In this document: positions 52,464-61,496 of the stretch, in pieces | Layout: the number at the start of each line of letters is the position of its first letter | How positions within the stretch are numbered: the stretch's first letter is position 1 | NCBI RefSeq assembly: GCF_014650895.1 | Contig: NZ_BMVV01000001.1 | Location: forward strand, 458,222-522,221 | Direction of reading: 5' to 3' | Length of the DNA: 64,000 nt | Source: Streptomyces omiyaensis | GTDB taxonomy: Bacteria; Actinomycetota; Actinomycetes; Streptomycetales; Streptomycetaceae | Made by a program: the position numbers and the translations under genes | Notes under the pieces: generated by a model | The model's database searches: none | Seen by the model: only the letters and a program-made list of their open reading frames with translations | Told to the model about the DNA's origin: nothing

Positions 52464-53227
52464 TGGACGCGTCGACGCGTCCCGTCCGATTTCCGGGCGC
52501 GAGCGGACGGCTGCTCGCCGCGAAAACGGATCTTCCGGCGGGCACGCCCCGCGCATTCGCGATCTTCGCCCACTGTTTCACCTGTTCCAAGGATTTCTTC
52601 ACGGCCGCCCGCGTATCGCGCCGGCTGGCCGATCGCGGAATCGGCGTGCTCCGGCTCGATTTCACCGGACTCGGCGCCTCCGAGGGCGACCGGCCGTACG
52701 GCGCCTTCGACGACTCGGTCGCCGACGTGCTCTCCGCCGCGGAGTACCTGCGCGAGCGGTACGAGGCGCCCGCCCTGCTCGTCGGGCACTCCTTCGGCGG
52801 GGCGACCGTGCTCGCCGCGGCCGGCCTGCTCCCCGAGGTCCGGGCGGTCGCGACGATCGCGGCACCCAGCACTCCCGCGCAGGTCAGAGACCTCTTCGGG
52901 GCGGCGGCGGAGCAGATCGAGCGGGACGGCGAGGGGACGGTGGAGCTGGCCGGCCGCCGCTTCGTCTTCGGCCGGGAGTTCCTCGCGTCGATCGCCGGGC
53001 AGCCCTCGCGGCACCGGGTGGCCGAGCTCGGCGCCGCCCTGCTCGTGCTGCACGCGCCGGGGGACACCCTGGTCGACGTCTCGCACGCGGCGGCGATCTT
53101 CCGGGCCGCCCGGCACCCGAAGTCGTACGTCTCCCTCGACACCGCCGACCACTATCTGAGCGATGTCGGCGACGCCCATTACGCGGCCGATCTCATCGCG
53201 GTCTGGGCAGAGCATTACCTGTCGTGA
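52463..53227 (+). CDS. Alpha/beta hydrolase
   Basis: 254 residues with the nucleophile elbow GHSFGGA (Ser about residue 112), an oxyanion segment HCFTCSKD and a C-terminal catalytic His in DTADHYLS. Proteins of this type are often paired with OsmC peroxidases, which is not the case here. The start overlaps the CoA-binding gene by one base. It ends the tightly packed block that starts at 36382; the next gene is 146 bases on. Confidence 0.86.
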   Translation: MDASTRPVRFPGASGRLLAAKTDLPAGTPRAFAIFAHCFTCSKDFFTAARVSRRLADRGIGVLRLDFTGLGASEGDRPYGAFDDSVADVLSAAEYLRERYEAPALLVGHSFGGATVLAAAGLLPEVRAVATIAAPSTPAQVRDLFGAAAEQIERDGEGTVELAGRRFVFGREFLASIAGQPSRHRVAELGAALLVLHAPGDTLVDVSHAAAIFRAARHPKSYVSLDTADHYLSDVGDAHYAADLIAVWAEHYLS

Positions 53228-53373
53228 CCGGACTTCATATTGTCGCGGCGGATTCTTCGCGGCCCCCGGGAAACGGCCAGTACGTTCGCATCCCGTCGCG
53301 ACCGGGCGGACCGCACACCACCGCCCGTCTCCCGTCCCGCTCTCCGTCCTCTTCCTCATTGGGGGTTTCTCAC

Positions 53374-54837
53374 ATGTCCGCACCAGCGGTCACTGAGACC
53401 AAGGATCTCAGCCCAGTGGTTCAGCGCCCTGGCGCGGCACTGGCCCTGCTCGTCGCCGTCCAGTTCATGCTCGTCCTGGACTCCACCATCGTGGCCGTGG
53501 CGATGCCGTCGCTCGGCGCCGAACTCGGCTTCTCCCAGGGCGACCTGTCCTGGGTCACCAACGCCTACCTGCTGCTCTTCGGCGGCTTCCTGATGCTCGG
53601 CGGCCGTCTCGCCGACCTCGTCGGCCGGCGCAAGCTCTTCGTCGCCAGCCTCGTGCTCTTCGCGGCCGCCTCGCTCCTCGGCGCCCTCGCCGGCACGCCC
53701 GCCGTCATGATCGCGGCCCGCGCCCTCCAGGGCCTCGCCTCCGCGTTCGCCGCCCCGGCCGCGCTCTCCCTCCTCATGACGATCTTCCCGAACGGGACGC
53801 CCGAGGAGCAGAAGCAGCGCAACAAGGTCATGGGCATCTACGGCGCCGTCTCCGGCGCCGGCGGCGCCGCCGGCATGATCCTCGGCGGCCTGCTCACCGA
53901 CTGGTTCGGCTGGGCCTCGGTCTTCTACGTCAACGTGCCGATCGCCCTCGTCGCCGTCGTCCTGGCCGCCAAGCTGCTGCCCGCCGACCGCGACAACGCC
54001 GGCCTCTCCGGCGGCTTCGACCTGGTCGGCGCCGTCCTCAGCACCGGCGGCCTCGCCCTCCTCGTCTACGTCCTCGTCGAGGCGGAGAAGTACGGCTGGA
54101 CCTCCGGCCGCACCCTCGGCCTCGGCGCCCTCGCCCTCGGCCTCCTCGGCCTCTTCCTGGTCGTCGAGGCGAAGAGCCGCCAGCCGCTGGTCCCGCTCGG
54201 CATCTTCCGCAAGAAGACCCTGCGCGGCGCCAACCTGGTCGGCGGCCTGACCCCGATGGCCGTCATCCCCGCCATCTTCTTCCTCACCCTCTACACCCAG
54301 ATGGTCCGCGGCTTCTCGCCGCTGGAGTCGGGCCTCGCGCTCGTCCCGCTGGCCCTCTGCGTCGTCATCGCCGCCACCAACATCGGCCACGTCCTGCCCC
54401 GCCTCGGCCTGCGCTGGACCGCCGCCCTCGGCACCCTCCTGGTCGCCGCGGGCACCCTGTGGGCCGCCCAGATCGACCAGGGCGCCTTCTTCGTCGAGCA
54501 GTTCGGCCCCGAGATCCTCACCGGCCTCGGCGGCGGCACCGTCTGGGTGTGCGCCACCGTCGCCGCGACCGCCGAGGCGTCCGAGGAGGAGGCCGGCCTC
54601 GCCTCCGGCCTCTTCAACACGGCCAACCAGGTCGGCGCCGCCCTCGGCCTCGCCATCCTGGTCACCGTCGCCGGCTCGACCACCAGCAACGCCATCGCCG
54701 ACGGCACCGCCGTCCCGGCCGCGCTGACCGAGGGCTACCAGACCGCGCTGATCGGCTCCGCCTGCTTCGCGGTCCTCGCCACCCTCGCCGCCCTGGCGCT
54801 CCTCCCGGGCCGCACGCCCACCTCGTCCGAGTCCTGA
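53374..54837 (+). CDS. MFS transporter, DHA2 (14-span) family
   Basis: 487 residues with about 14 hydrophobic segments. Family features are QFMLVLDSTIVAVAMPSL, LSWVTNAYLL (antiporter motif region) and GGRLADLVGRRKLF (motif A). Likely a proton-driven exporter of a small molecule. The start at 53374 is chosen because GGGGG lies ahead and the sequence between 53224 and it has no coding character. The 146-base gap upstream has a GGAAAC (53269-53274) and CGTC (53294-53297) pair that could be an ECF-type promoter. Confidence 0.92.
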   Translation: MSAPAVTETKDLSPVVQRPGAALALLVAVQFMLVLDSTIVAVAMPSLGAELGFSQGDLSWVTNAYLLLFGGFLMLGGRLADLVGRRKLFVASLVLFAAASLLGALAGTPAVMIAARALQGLASAFAAPAALSLLMTIFPNGTPEEQKQRNKVMGIYGAVSGAGGAAGMILGGLLTDWFGWASVFYVNVPIALVAVVLAAKLLPADRDNAGLSGGFDLVGAVLSTGGLALLVYVLVEAEKYGWTSGRTLGLGALALGLLGLFLVVEAKSRQPLVPLGIFRKKTLRGANLVGGLTPMAVIPAIFFLTLYTQMVRGFSPLESGLALVPLALCVVIAATNIGHVLPRLGLRWTAALGTLLVAAGTLWAAQIDQGAFFVEQFGPEILTGLGGGTVWVCATVAATAEASEEEAGLASGLFNTANQVGAALGLAILVTVAGSTTSNAIADGTAVPAALTEGYQTALIGSACFAVLATLAALALLPGRTPTSSES

Positions 54838-54863
54838 CCCGACCCGGTACGAGCCCCGAAGCC

Positions 54864-54907
54864 GGTCACCGCGGAGATCCCACCCCTTCCGGATCCCCGC
54901 GGTGACC
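54864..54907 (+). terminator. Hairpin terminator after MFS gene
   Basis: Arms at 54864-54880 and 54891-54907 pair over 17 positions with one mismatch and a ten-base loop. Confidence 0.78.
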
Positions 54908-54942
54908 GCTTCGGCGGTTCGCCCCGCCCACCGAAGGAACCC

Positions 54943-55575
54943 ATGAACACCACCGCAGCACACCACGCGGACTTCTGGTTCGACCCGGTCTGCCCCTGGT
55001 CCTGGATGACCTCGCGCTGGATGCACGAGGTCGAGGGCGTCCGTCCGGTCACCACCCGCTGGCACGTGATGAGCCTCGCCATCCTCCAGGACAACCCCCG
55101 GCTGCCCCGCGCCTACCGCGAGATGCTGCGCGACGCCCGCGGCCCCGGCCGGGTCTGCGTCGCCGCCGCGCAGGAGCACGGCGACGAGGTCGTCGGCCCC
55201 CTCTACACCGCCCTCGGCACCCGCTTCCACAATCGGGGCCTCCCGCACACCCGCGCCGTCGTCGAGGACGCCCTGCGCGAGACCGGACTCCCCGCCGGCC
55301 TCGCCGACCACCTCACCTCCCAGGTCTACGAAGGCGCCCTGCACGACTCCCACAAGGCCGCCGTCGCCCTCGTCGGCGACGACGTCGGCACCCCCGTCAT
55401 CGCCCTCGACGGCCCGTCCGTCCCCGACCGCACCGCCTTCTTCGGCCCGGTCGTCAGCCCCACCCCGCACGGCGAGGCCGCCGGCCGGCTCTGGGACGGC
55501 GTCGTCCTCGTCGCCTCCACCCCCGGATTCAGCGAGCTCAAGCGCACCCGCACCCGGGGCCCCGACTTCCGCTGA
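54943..55575 (+). CDS. DsbA-family oxidoreductase, Rv2466c-like mycothiol-dependent type
   Basis: 210 residues starting with the thioredoxin-type active site DPVCPWSW (Cys17-Pro-Trp-Ser20), followed by the helical insertion and the cis-Pro loop GTPVIAL. The single active-site Cys with Ser at the second position matches Rv2466c-type mycothiol-dependent nitroreductases. It probably protects against oxidants or electrophiles. Confidence 0.88.
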   Translation: MNTTAAHHADFWFDPVCPWSWMTSRWMHEVEGVRPVTTRWHVMSLAILQDNPRLPRAYREMLRDARGPGRVCVAAAQEHGDEVVGPLYTALGTRFHNRGLPHTRAVVEDALRETGLPAGLADHLTSQVYEGALHDSHKAAVALVGDDVGTPVIALDGPSVPDRTAFFGPVVSPTPHGEAAGRLWDGVVLVASTPGFSELKRTRTRGPDFR

Positions 55576-55632
55576 CCCACCCCCCGATCCCGCCGCCCGG
55601 CGCGGCGAGGACGACGGCACGCCGGTACGCAG

Positions 55633-55669
55633 GACGGGCTCCGCCCCCGACGAGGGGGCGGAGCCCGTC
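55633..55669. terminator. Bidirectional hairpin terminator
   Basis: 16-base arms (55633-55648 and 55654-55669) are exact complements with a GACGA loop, between the convergent DsbA-like and alcohol dehydrogenase genes. Confidence 0.85.
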
Positions 55670-55685
55670 CGCGGTACCGCGCCGC

Positions 55686-56720
55686 TCAGAACGCGATCAT
55701 CGACTTCACCGCCCGCCGCTCGTCCATCGCCCGGAACCCCTCCGCCACCTGGTCGAGACCGACCGTCAGGTCGAACACCGGAGACGGGTCGAGCCGCCCC
55801 GCCAGCACGTCCGCCAGCAGCTCCGGAAGGTAGGCCCGCACCGGCGCCACACCGCCGCGCAGCGCCACGTTCCGCCGGAACATCTGCCGGAAGTCCACCC
55901 CCTCGTTGCCGTCCTTCGGCACCCCCACGAAGCCGACCGCGCCGCCGTCCCGGGCGATCCCCAGCGCCGTGTGCATCGCCTCGCCGCTGCCCACCGCGCC
56001 GATCACCGAGTCCGCCCCGAGCCCCCGCGTCAGCTCCCGGACCGCCTCGATCGCCGCCGGCCCCCGCTCCACCACCAGGTCCGTCGCGCCGAACCGGGTC
56101 GCCAGCGCCGACCGCTCCGGATGCCGGCTCATCATGATCACCCGGCCCGCCCCGAGCCGCCGCGCCGCCAGCACCGCGCACAGCCCCACCGCGCCGTCGC
56201 CGACCACCGCCACCGTCGCCCCCGGCCGCACCGCCGCGCACAGCGCCGCGTGGTGCCCGGTGCCCATCACGTCGGACAGCGTCAGCAGCGCCCCGGCCGG
56301 CGCGTCCGTGCCCTTCGGCACCACGACCAGCGTGCCGTCCGCGAACGGCACCCGCACCGCCTCGCCGTGCGCCCCGTCCGAGCCCGGCTGCCCGAAGAAG
56401 CCGCCGCGCACACAGGACGTGTGGACCCCGGCCACACAGTGCGCGCAGACCCCGTCGGACCAGGTGAAGGGCGCCACGACCCGGTCGCCCGGACGGACGT
56501 GGGCCACGTCCGAACCCACCCACTCGACCACGCCGATGAACTCGTGGCCGGTGCGCTGGCTGCGCGGCCGGGGAGCCGTGTTCCGGTAGCCGAGCAGATC
56601 GCTGCCGCAGATGCAGGCATGGGTCACACGCACCACCGCGTCGGTCGAGTACCGGAGCCGGGCGTCCGGCACCTCCTCGACCCGGACGTCCTGGTGGCCG
56701 TGGATGAGGCTTGCGCGCAT
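55686..56720 (-). CDS. Zinc-dependent alcohol dehydrogenase (MDR family)
   Basis: 344 residues. The catalytic zinc site (CICGSD and GHEFIG) and the structural-zinc cysteines (VCAHCVAGVHTSC) are present, with the NAD(P) Rossmann motif VGDGAVG. The chosen ATG at 56720 (MRASLIHG) has GGGAGACC upstream. It is divergent from the thioredoxin-reductase-like gene. The substrate alcohol is unknown. Confidence 0.92.
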   Translation of the reverse strand: MRASLIHGHQDVRVEEVPDARLRYSTDAVVRVTHACICGSDLLGYRNTAPRPRSQRTGHEFIGVVEWVGSDVAHVRPGDRVVAPFTWSDGVCAHCVAGVHTSCVRGGFFGQPGSDGAHGEAVRVPFADGTLVVVPKGTDAPAGALLTLSDVMGTGHHAALCAAVRPGATVAVVGDGAVGLCAVLAARRLGAGRVIMMSRHPERSALATRFGATDLVVERGPAAIEAVRELTRGLGADSVIGAVGSGEAMHTALGIARDGGAVGFVGVPKDGNEGVDFRQMFRRNVALRGGVAPVRAYLPELLADVLAGRLDPSPVFDLTVGLDQVAEGFRAMDERRAVKSMIAF

Positions 56721-56832
56721 GGAGGTCTCCCGCCTGGATTTCAGAGGAACTCCCGACGGGAACACCGCGGTCCGGACCCCGGCAAGAAAACCGCCCCGGC
56801 TATCTGAGGTGGACCGCCGTCCGCCCCGACCC

Positions 56833-56860
56833 CAGGAAGTCGCGGCGGAAAACTGGGCCG
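56833..56860 (+). promoter_or_regulatory. Shared motif CAGGAAGTC ... CCG upstream of the flavoprotein gene
   Basis: Second occurrence of the pattern seen at 34601 and 59150. It lies 87 bases before the GTG at 56929 in the divergent ADH/flavoprotein spacer. A TAGCGT element (56877-56882) further on may be a separate -10 box. Confidence 0.45.
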
Positions 56861-56928
56861 CCGCCGCCCCCGCCCCTAGCGTCGGCGGGCATGACCGCGT
56901 TGTCGACAGAGTCGAGGGAGGGGACCCG

Positions 56929-57888
56929 GTGACGTCCACGTCTCCAGCCACCGGAACCGGACGGGCCGCCGGCGAGCCGGTGGACACGATCGTCGTGGGA
57001 GGCGGACCGGCGGGACTCTCCGCCGCGATCTACCTGGCCCGCTACAACCGAGAGGTCCTGGTCTTCGACACCGGCCACGGCCGCTCCACCCACCACCAGA
57101 CCAACCACAACTACCTCGGCTTCCCCGACGGCATCCCCACCGTCGACCTGCGCAAGCTGGGCACCGAGCAGCTCGCCCGCTACCCCCGGGCCCGGATCGT
57201 CCACCACCTCATCACCCACGCCGAGGGCGACGCCGAGCAGGGCTTCACCGTCCACTCGCAGGGCCACTCCTGGCGCGCCCGCACCCTCGTCCTCGCCACC
57301 GGCGTCCTCGACCACTTCCCGCACTTCGCGGGCTGGGAGTCGTACGTCGGCCGGTCGATGTTCTGGTGCATCACCTGCGACGGGTACGAGAACCGGGGCA
57401 AGCGGATCCTCGTCGTCGGCCACACCGACGCCGCCGCCGGCGAGGCCATGCAGCTGCACAGCCTCACCGACCGGGTGGAGCTGCTCACCAACAGCCGCAG
57501 CGACGAGATCAGCGAGAAGTTCCGGCGCCGCCTGGAGCGCGCCGGCATCCCCGTGGTCCACGACCGCATCGGCGAGGTCGAGGGCGAGGGCGGCATGCTC
57601 TCCGCCGTCGTCACCCGGGGCGGCCGCCGGCTGGAGCTCGACTCGCTCTTCAGCATCCAGGGCGCCACCCCCGAGACGACCCTCGCCCGCCAGCTGGGCG
57701 TGCCGCTCGCCGACACCGGCTACGTCGTCGTCGACACCGAGCAGAAGACCTCCGTCCCCGGCGTCTACGCGGCCGGCGACCTGACGGCCCTCCACTCGCA
57801 CCAGGTGACCGCCGCCGTCCACGAGGGCGCCCAGGCCGCCTCGGCGGTCAACTACTTCCTCTACCCGCCCGAGCTGAAGGCCGACTGA
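56929..57888 (+). CDS. Thioredoxin-reductase-like FAD/NAD(P) oxidoreductase
   Basis: 319 residues: FAD-binding VVGGGPAGLSAAIYLARY, redox pair WCITCDGY (C147, C150), NAD(P)-binding GHTDAAAGEA and a C-terminal FAD site GVYAAGDLT. The second motif lacks the normal GGGxS/A form of thioredoxin reductase (it reads VVGHTDAAAGE), so it belongs to the wider group that includes ferredoxin-flavin and dithiol oxidases. GTG start with GAGGGAGGGG. A 13-codon frame from 56891 ends in its start (GTGA), a possible leader. Confidence 0.87.
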   Translation: MTSTSPATGTGRAAGEPVDTIVVGGGPAGLSAAIYLARYNREVLVFDTGHGRSTHHQTNHNYLGFPDGIPTVDLRKLGTEQLARYPRARIVHHLITHAEGDAEQGFTVHSQGHSWRARTLVLATGVLDHFPHFAGWESYVGRSMFWCITCDGYENRGKRILVVGHTDAAAGEAMQLHSLTDRVELLTNSRSDEISEKFRRRLERAGIPVVHDRIGEVEGEGGMLSAVVTRGGRRLELDSLFSIQGATPETTLARQLGVPLADTGYVVVDTEQKTSVPGVYAAGDLTALHSHQVTAAVHEGAQAASAVNYFLYPPELKAD

Positions 57889-57890
57889 CG

Positions 57891-59141
57891 GTGGACCGCA
57901 CGGCAGGGAGCACCGGTCCCGCCTCCGGCGGCGGGACCGACGCGGCGGACCCGGACTCCGAGGTCGACATCGCCACCGGCGACTCCGCCGAACCGTCCGG
58001 GAAGAAGGGCGAACAGCGCGTCACCTGGGCCGAGTTGTTCTTCGACCTGGTCTGGGTCTTCGCCCTGGTGCAGATCTCCGGCGTCCTCGCCTCCGCCTAC
58101 GGTCCGCTCGGCCTGGCGCAGACCCTCATCCTCCTCGTCCCGCTCTGGTGGGGCTGGATGAGCGCCACCCTGCTCGGCAACTCCGCGGGCGTCGCCCTGG
58201 ACCGCCCGGCGATCCGGATGATGCTCTTCGCGCTCGCCGCGTGCGGCCTCGGCATGACCGTGGCCATCCCGCACGCGTACGAGCAGCACGGGCTGCTCTT
58301 CGCGCTCTGCTACGTGGTCATGCGGGCCCTGCTCTGGGCCGGCATGCGCAAACTGCCGCTCTTCGGCGACCTCAGGATCGAACCCTTCGGGCTCAGCCTG
58401 CTCCTCGCCAGCCCGCTCTTCCTCGCCGGCGGCCTCACCTCGGGGGCCGCCCGCACCGCGCTCTGGGGCACCGCCGCCGTCCTGGAGGTGGCCGTCCCGG
58501 TCCTCTTCGGCCACCGCCTCGACCGCTTCACCTTCGAGACCTCGCACCTGCCCGAGCGCTTCGGCCTGGTCATCATCATGGCGCTCGGCGAGACCGTCCT
58601 CGCCGTGGGCACCAACGCCTCCGACAGCGCCCTGGGGCCCGCCCGGTTCGCCGCCCTCGCCGTCAGCTTCACGGTCATCGTCGGGCTGTGGTGGACCTAT
58701 TTCCACTTCGGGGCCGCGGCCGTCCGGCACAGCCTGCAGACCGACCCGGTGCAGGCCCGGATCGTCCGGGACGTCTTCAACTACGGGCATTTCATCTACC
58801 TCACCGCCATCATCTTCCTCGCGGTCGGCCTCAAGAAGATATGCCTCGATCCGCTCGCGGTGCCGCATTCCCTCCCCGAGATGCTGCTCGCCCCGAGCGC
58901 GGCCCTCTACCTCTTCGGGTTCTGCTATTCCCGCTGGCGGATGTTCGGCGCGGCCGGCGTCAGCCGCTTCTCCGCGGCCGCCTTCTGCCTGCTGCTCACG
59001 CCCGTCGCCCTCTCCCTCCCGATGCTGGTCACCGGGGTGATCGTGGCCGCCGTCCTGGTCGGCCTGAACGTCTTCGAATACTGGATCGTCACCACCGGAC
59101 GGCGCATTCTCTTCCTCCACATGCCGCACTGGAAACGCTAG
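57891..59141 (+). CDS. LtrA (low temperature requirement A) family membrane protein
   Basis: 416 residues: about 40 hydrophilic N-terminal residues, then about ten to twelve membrane spans. The LtrA signature VTWAELFFDLVWVFAL occurs at the first span and LPERFGLVIIMALGE in the middle. Function in bacteria is poorly known. The GTG start is two bases after the stop of the flavoprotein gene, so the two are co-transcribed. Confidence 0.9.
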   Translation: MDRTAGSTGPASGGGTDAADPDSEVDIATGDSAEPSGKKGEQRVTWAELFFDLVWVFALVQISGVLASAYGPLGLAQTLILLVPLWWGWMSATLLGNSAGVALDRPAIRMMLFALAACGLGMTVAIPHAYEQHGLLFALCYVVMRALLWAGMRKLPLFGDLRIEPFGLSLLLASPLFLAGGLTSGAARTALWGTAAVLEVAVPVLFGHRLDRFTFETSHLPERFGLVIIMALGETVLAVGTNASDSALGPARFAALAVSFTVIVGLWWTYFHFGAAAVRHSLQTDPVQARIVRDVFNYGHFIYLTAIIFLAVGLKKICLDPLAVPHSLPEMLLAPSAALYLFGFCYSRWRMFGAAGVSRFSAAAFCLLLTPVALSLPMLVTGVIVAAVLVGLNVFEYWIVTTGRRILFLHMPHWKR

Positions 59142-59149
59142 CCACAGGT

Positions 59150-59177
59150 CAGGAAGTCCGCCCCCGCTGTTTGCCCG
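59150..59177 (+). promoter_or_regulatory. Shared motif CAGGAAGTC ... CCG upstream of the Nif11-GMC operon
   Basis: Third occurrence. Its 5' flank is also shared with the first site: ACAG, one variable base, then TCAGGAAGTCC. It lies 93 bases before the ATG at 59252, just after the LtrA stop. Confidence 0.5.
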
Positions 59178-59251
59178 TGAATGAATTTGAGGACGACAAT
59201 CTCCGCAGTGAAGGACTCGTGCTCACATCATGGGAAAAGGGGGCGAAGGAA

Positions 59252-59587
59252 ATGTCACAGAAGAGCTTTCTCGATTTCCTCGTGGCCGTGCGGGAGAATC
59301 CGGCGACGCTGGCCGCGTACGAACTGAGGAACCTGAGCCAGCTCGTCTTCCACGCGAAGAACGAGGGCTGGGAATTCACGCCCGACGACATGTCCGAGGT
59401 CATCTTCAAGCTGGAGATGGGCGTCATCGCCGGCAAGGACCAGGAGCCCGTCGACGGCAACAGCAGCCTCTGGAAGGCGATGTGGGGCAAGACCCACCTC
59501 GGCTACCTGATCGAGCGGGTCGTCGTGCGCTACACCGACGAGGAACTGGCCGCGCTGGTCGAGGAGGAGCAGGTGGACGCCCGATGA
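59252..59587 (+). CDS. Nif11-like small protein A
   Basis: 111 residues. The N-terminal 50 residues match the Nif11 pattern (SFLDFLVAVRENPATLAAY, ... NEGWEFTPDDMSEVI). The C-terminal half (LWKAMWGKTHLGYLIERV) is shared with the next gene but has no Gly-Gly cleavage site, Cys or core-like tail, so it does not look like a typical RiPP precursor. GGCGAAGGAA precedes the ATG. It overlaps the second copy as ATGA. A small subunit or chaperone for the coupled GMC enzyme is the more likely role. Confidence 0.82.
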   Translation: MSQKSFLDFLVAVRENPATLAAYELRNLSQLVFHAKNEGWEFTPDDMSEVIFKLEMGVIAGKDQEPVDGNSSLWKAMWGKTHLGYLIERVVVRYTDEELAALVEEEQVDAR

Positions 59588-59910
59588 GCGCCAAGAACGT
59601 GATCGAGTTCCTGCGGACCGTGGCCGTGCGCCCCGACCTCCTCGACTCGCTGAAGTACCGCAGCAAGGACGAGGTCCTCGCCGCCGCGGCCTCCTTCGGA
59701 CTCCCCTTCACCCACGAGGACTTCGACACCCTCGTCTGGGACCTGGAGGCCAAGCTCGCCGGCGTCCGCGGCGAGGAGTTCGACGGCACCTTCCCCCTCT
59801 GGCAGACCATGTGGGGCCGGTACTACCTCGAATACCTGGTCGTCGACCTCGTCCCCAGCTTCCAGGAGACCAAGCTCCTGCCCAGCTTCGCGGAGAACGA
59901 GCCCCGGTGA
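59584..59910 (+). CDS. Nif11-like small protein B
   Basis: 108 residues and paralogous to the preceding protein: Nif11 part (NVIEFLRTVAVRPDLLDSL ... FGLPFTHEDFD), then LWQTMWGRYYLEYLVVDLV. The tail diverges (FQETKLLPSF). It is locked between its paralogue (ATGA) and the GMC gene (GTGA), so all three proteins are probably made in fixed ratio. Confidence 0.82.
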   Translation: MSAKNVIEFLRTVAVRPDLLDSLKYRSKDEVLAAAASFGLPFTHEDFDTLVWDLEAKLAGVRGEEFDGTFPLWQTMWGRYYLEYLVVDLVPSFQETKLLPSFAENEPR

Positions 59911-61448
59911 CCGGCGAGGAGAGCTTCGACTGCATCGTGGTCGGCGCCGGGTCCGCCGGCGGCGTGGTCGCCGCCCGGCTCCTGGAGGACCCGGACGTCC
60001 GGGTCCTCCTCCTCGAAGCCGGCGACGACGACCGGGACGAGCGGATCCACCGCACCGACATCCCCTCGATGGTCTCCCTGTGGGGCGGCGACACCGCCTG
60101 GGGGTACGAGACCGTCCCGCAGGACGCCCTCGGCGGCCGCACCGTCCCGCTGCCCCAGGGCCGCGTCCTCGGCGGCGGCAGCTCCGTCAACGCGATGATG
60201 TACGTGCGGGGCAACCGCCGCGACTTCGACCGCTGGCGCGCCTTCGGCAACGAGGGCTGGGGCTACGACGACGTCCTGCCCTACTTCCGCCGCGCCGAGG
60301 ACTACACCGGCGGCGCCTCGGAGCACCGCGGCACCGGCGGCCCCCTCGCGGTCACCGACTACGAGCGGCCCGCCCCCGTCTCGGAGGCGTTCGTCGCCGC
60401 CGCCGACGAGCTCGGCCACCCCGGGCCCATCGACTACAACGCGGAACGCCAGGAGAACGGCGGCTTCTACTACCAGTCCACCCGCTCCAAGGACGGACGC
60501 CGCGCCAGTGTCGCCGCCGCCTACCTCGACCCGGTCCGCGACCACCCCGGCCTGACGCTCGCCACCGGCGCCACCGTCACCCGGGTGATCGTCGAGGACG
60601 GCCGGGCCACCGGCGTCACCTACCTCCGCGACGGCGTCCCGCACACCGCCCGCACCACCGGCGAGGTGATCCTCGCGGCGGGCGCGCTCGCCACCCCGAA
60701 GCTGCTGATGCTCTCCGGCATCGGACCCGCCGGGGAACTGCGCCGCCACGGCATCGCCCCCCTCGTCGACCTCCCCGGAGTGGGCCGCAACCTCCAGGAC
60801 CACCTGCTCCTCGGCGTCGGCTACGAGAGCCGCAGCGACCTGCCCTTCCCCGAACTCCTCTCGGAGGCGGGCCTCTTCGTCCACACCCGGCCCGACGCCG
60901 CCGCCACCGACTCCCCGGACCTGCAGTTCTTCTTCGGCCCGGTGCAGTTCGTCGACGACCGGTACAAGACCGAGGGACCCGGCTTCACCTTCGCCCCGAT
61001 CCTGGCCCAGCCGCACAGCCGGGGCACCGTCACCCTCGCCTCCGCCGACCCCGCGGCGCCGCCCGTGGTCGACCCCCGCTACCTCTCCGAGGAGTCCGAC
61101 CTCGACGTCCTCGTCCGGGGCATCGAGCTCTCCCGCGAGCTGGCCCACACCGAGGCCCTCACCCCCTACCGGGGCCGGGAGCTCGCCCCCGGGGCCGACC
61201 TGACCTCACGGACCGAACTCGCCGCGTACGTCCGCGCGTCCGCCTCCACCGTCTGGCACCCCGTCGGCACCTGCCGGATGGGCCCCGACGCCGAGGCCGT
61301 GGTCGACGCCGCACTGCGCGTGCACGGCGTCGAGGGACTGCGCGTCGCCGACGCCTCGATCATGCCGGCCATCACCGCCGGCAACACCAACGCCGCCACG
61401 ATCATGATCGGCGAGCGCGCGGCGGACCTCGTCCGCGCGGGCGCCTGA
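59907..61448 (+). CDS. GMC-family FAD oxidoreductase, His/Asn type
   Basis: 513 residues: FAD motif VVGAGSAGGVVAARL, GMC signature 1 GRVLGGGSSVNAM and the catalytic pair H451 (VWHPVGTCRMG) with N495 (AGNTNAAT), as in choline dehydrogenase/oxidase. Signature 2 appears as GALATPKLLMLSGIGP. It probably oxidises a primary or secondary alcohol such as a sugar or polyol. The start overlaps the Nif11 B stop. Neither a signal peptide nor a haem subunit is seen. Confidence 0.92.
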   Translation: MTGEESFDCIVVGAGSAGGVVAARLLEDPDVRVLLLEAGDDDRDERIHRTDIPSMVSLWGGDTAWGYETVPQDALGGRTVPLPQGRVLGGGSSVNAMMYVRGNRRDFDRWRAFGNEGWGYDDVLPYFRRAEDYTGGASEHRGTGGPLAVTDYERPAPVSEAFVAAADELGHPGPIDYNAERQENGGFYYQSTRSKDGRRASVAAAYLDPVRDHPGLTLATGATVTRVIVEDGRATGVTYLRDGVPHTARTTGEVILAAGALATPKLLMLSGIGPAGELRRHGIAPLVDLPGVGRNLQDHLLLGVGYESRSDLPFPELLSEAGLFVHTRPDAAATDSPDLQFFFGPVQFVDDRYKTEGPGFTFAPILAQPHSRGTVTLASADPAAPPVVDPRYLSEESDLDVLVRGIELSRELAHTEALTPYRGRELAPGADLTSRTELAAYVRASASTVWHPVGTCRMGPDAEAVVDAALRVHGVEGLRVADASIMPAITAGNTNAATIMIGERAADLVRAGA

Positions 61449-61496
61449 CGGCACCGCGCGACCCACGACCCCACGTACCCAGGGAAATCGATAACC

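Noticed and set aside
53356..56523. Minus-strand open frame of more than 1000 codons
   Set aside because: Shadow of the MFS and DsbA-like genes and out of frame with the true ADH gene; no domain or start signal.
59252..59910. Classical Nif11 RiPP precursors
   Set aside because: No Gly-Gly or similar cleavage site, no Cys/Ser/Thr-rich core, and no lanthipeptide, rSAM or YcaO enzyme nearby.
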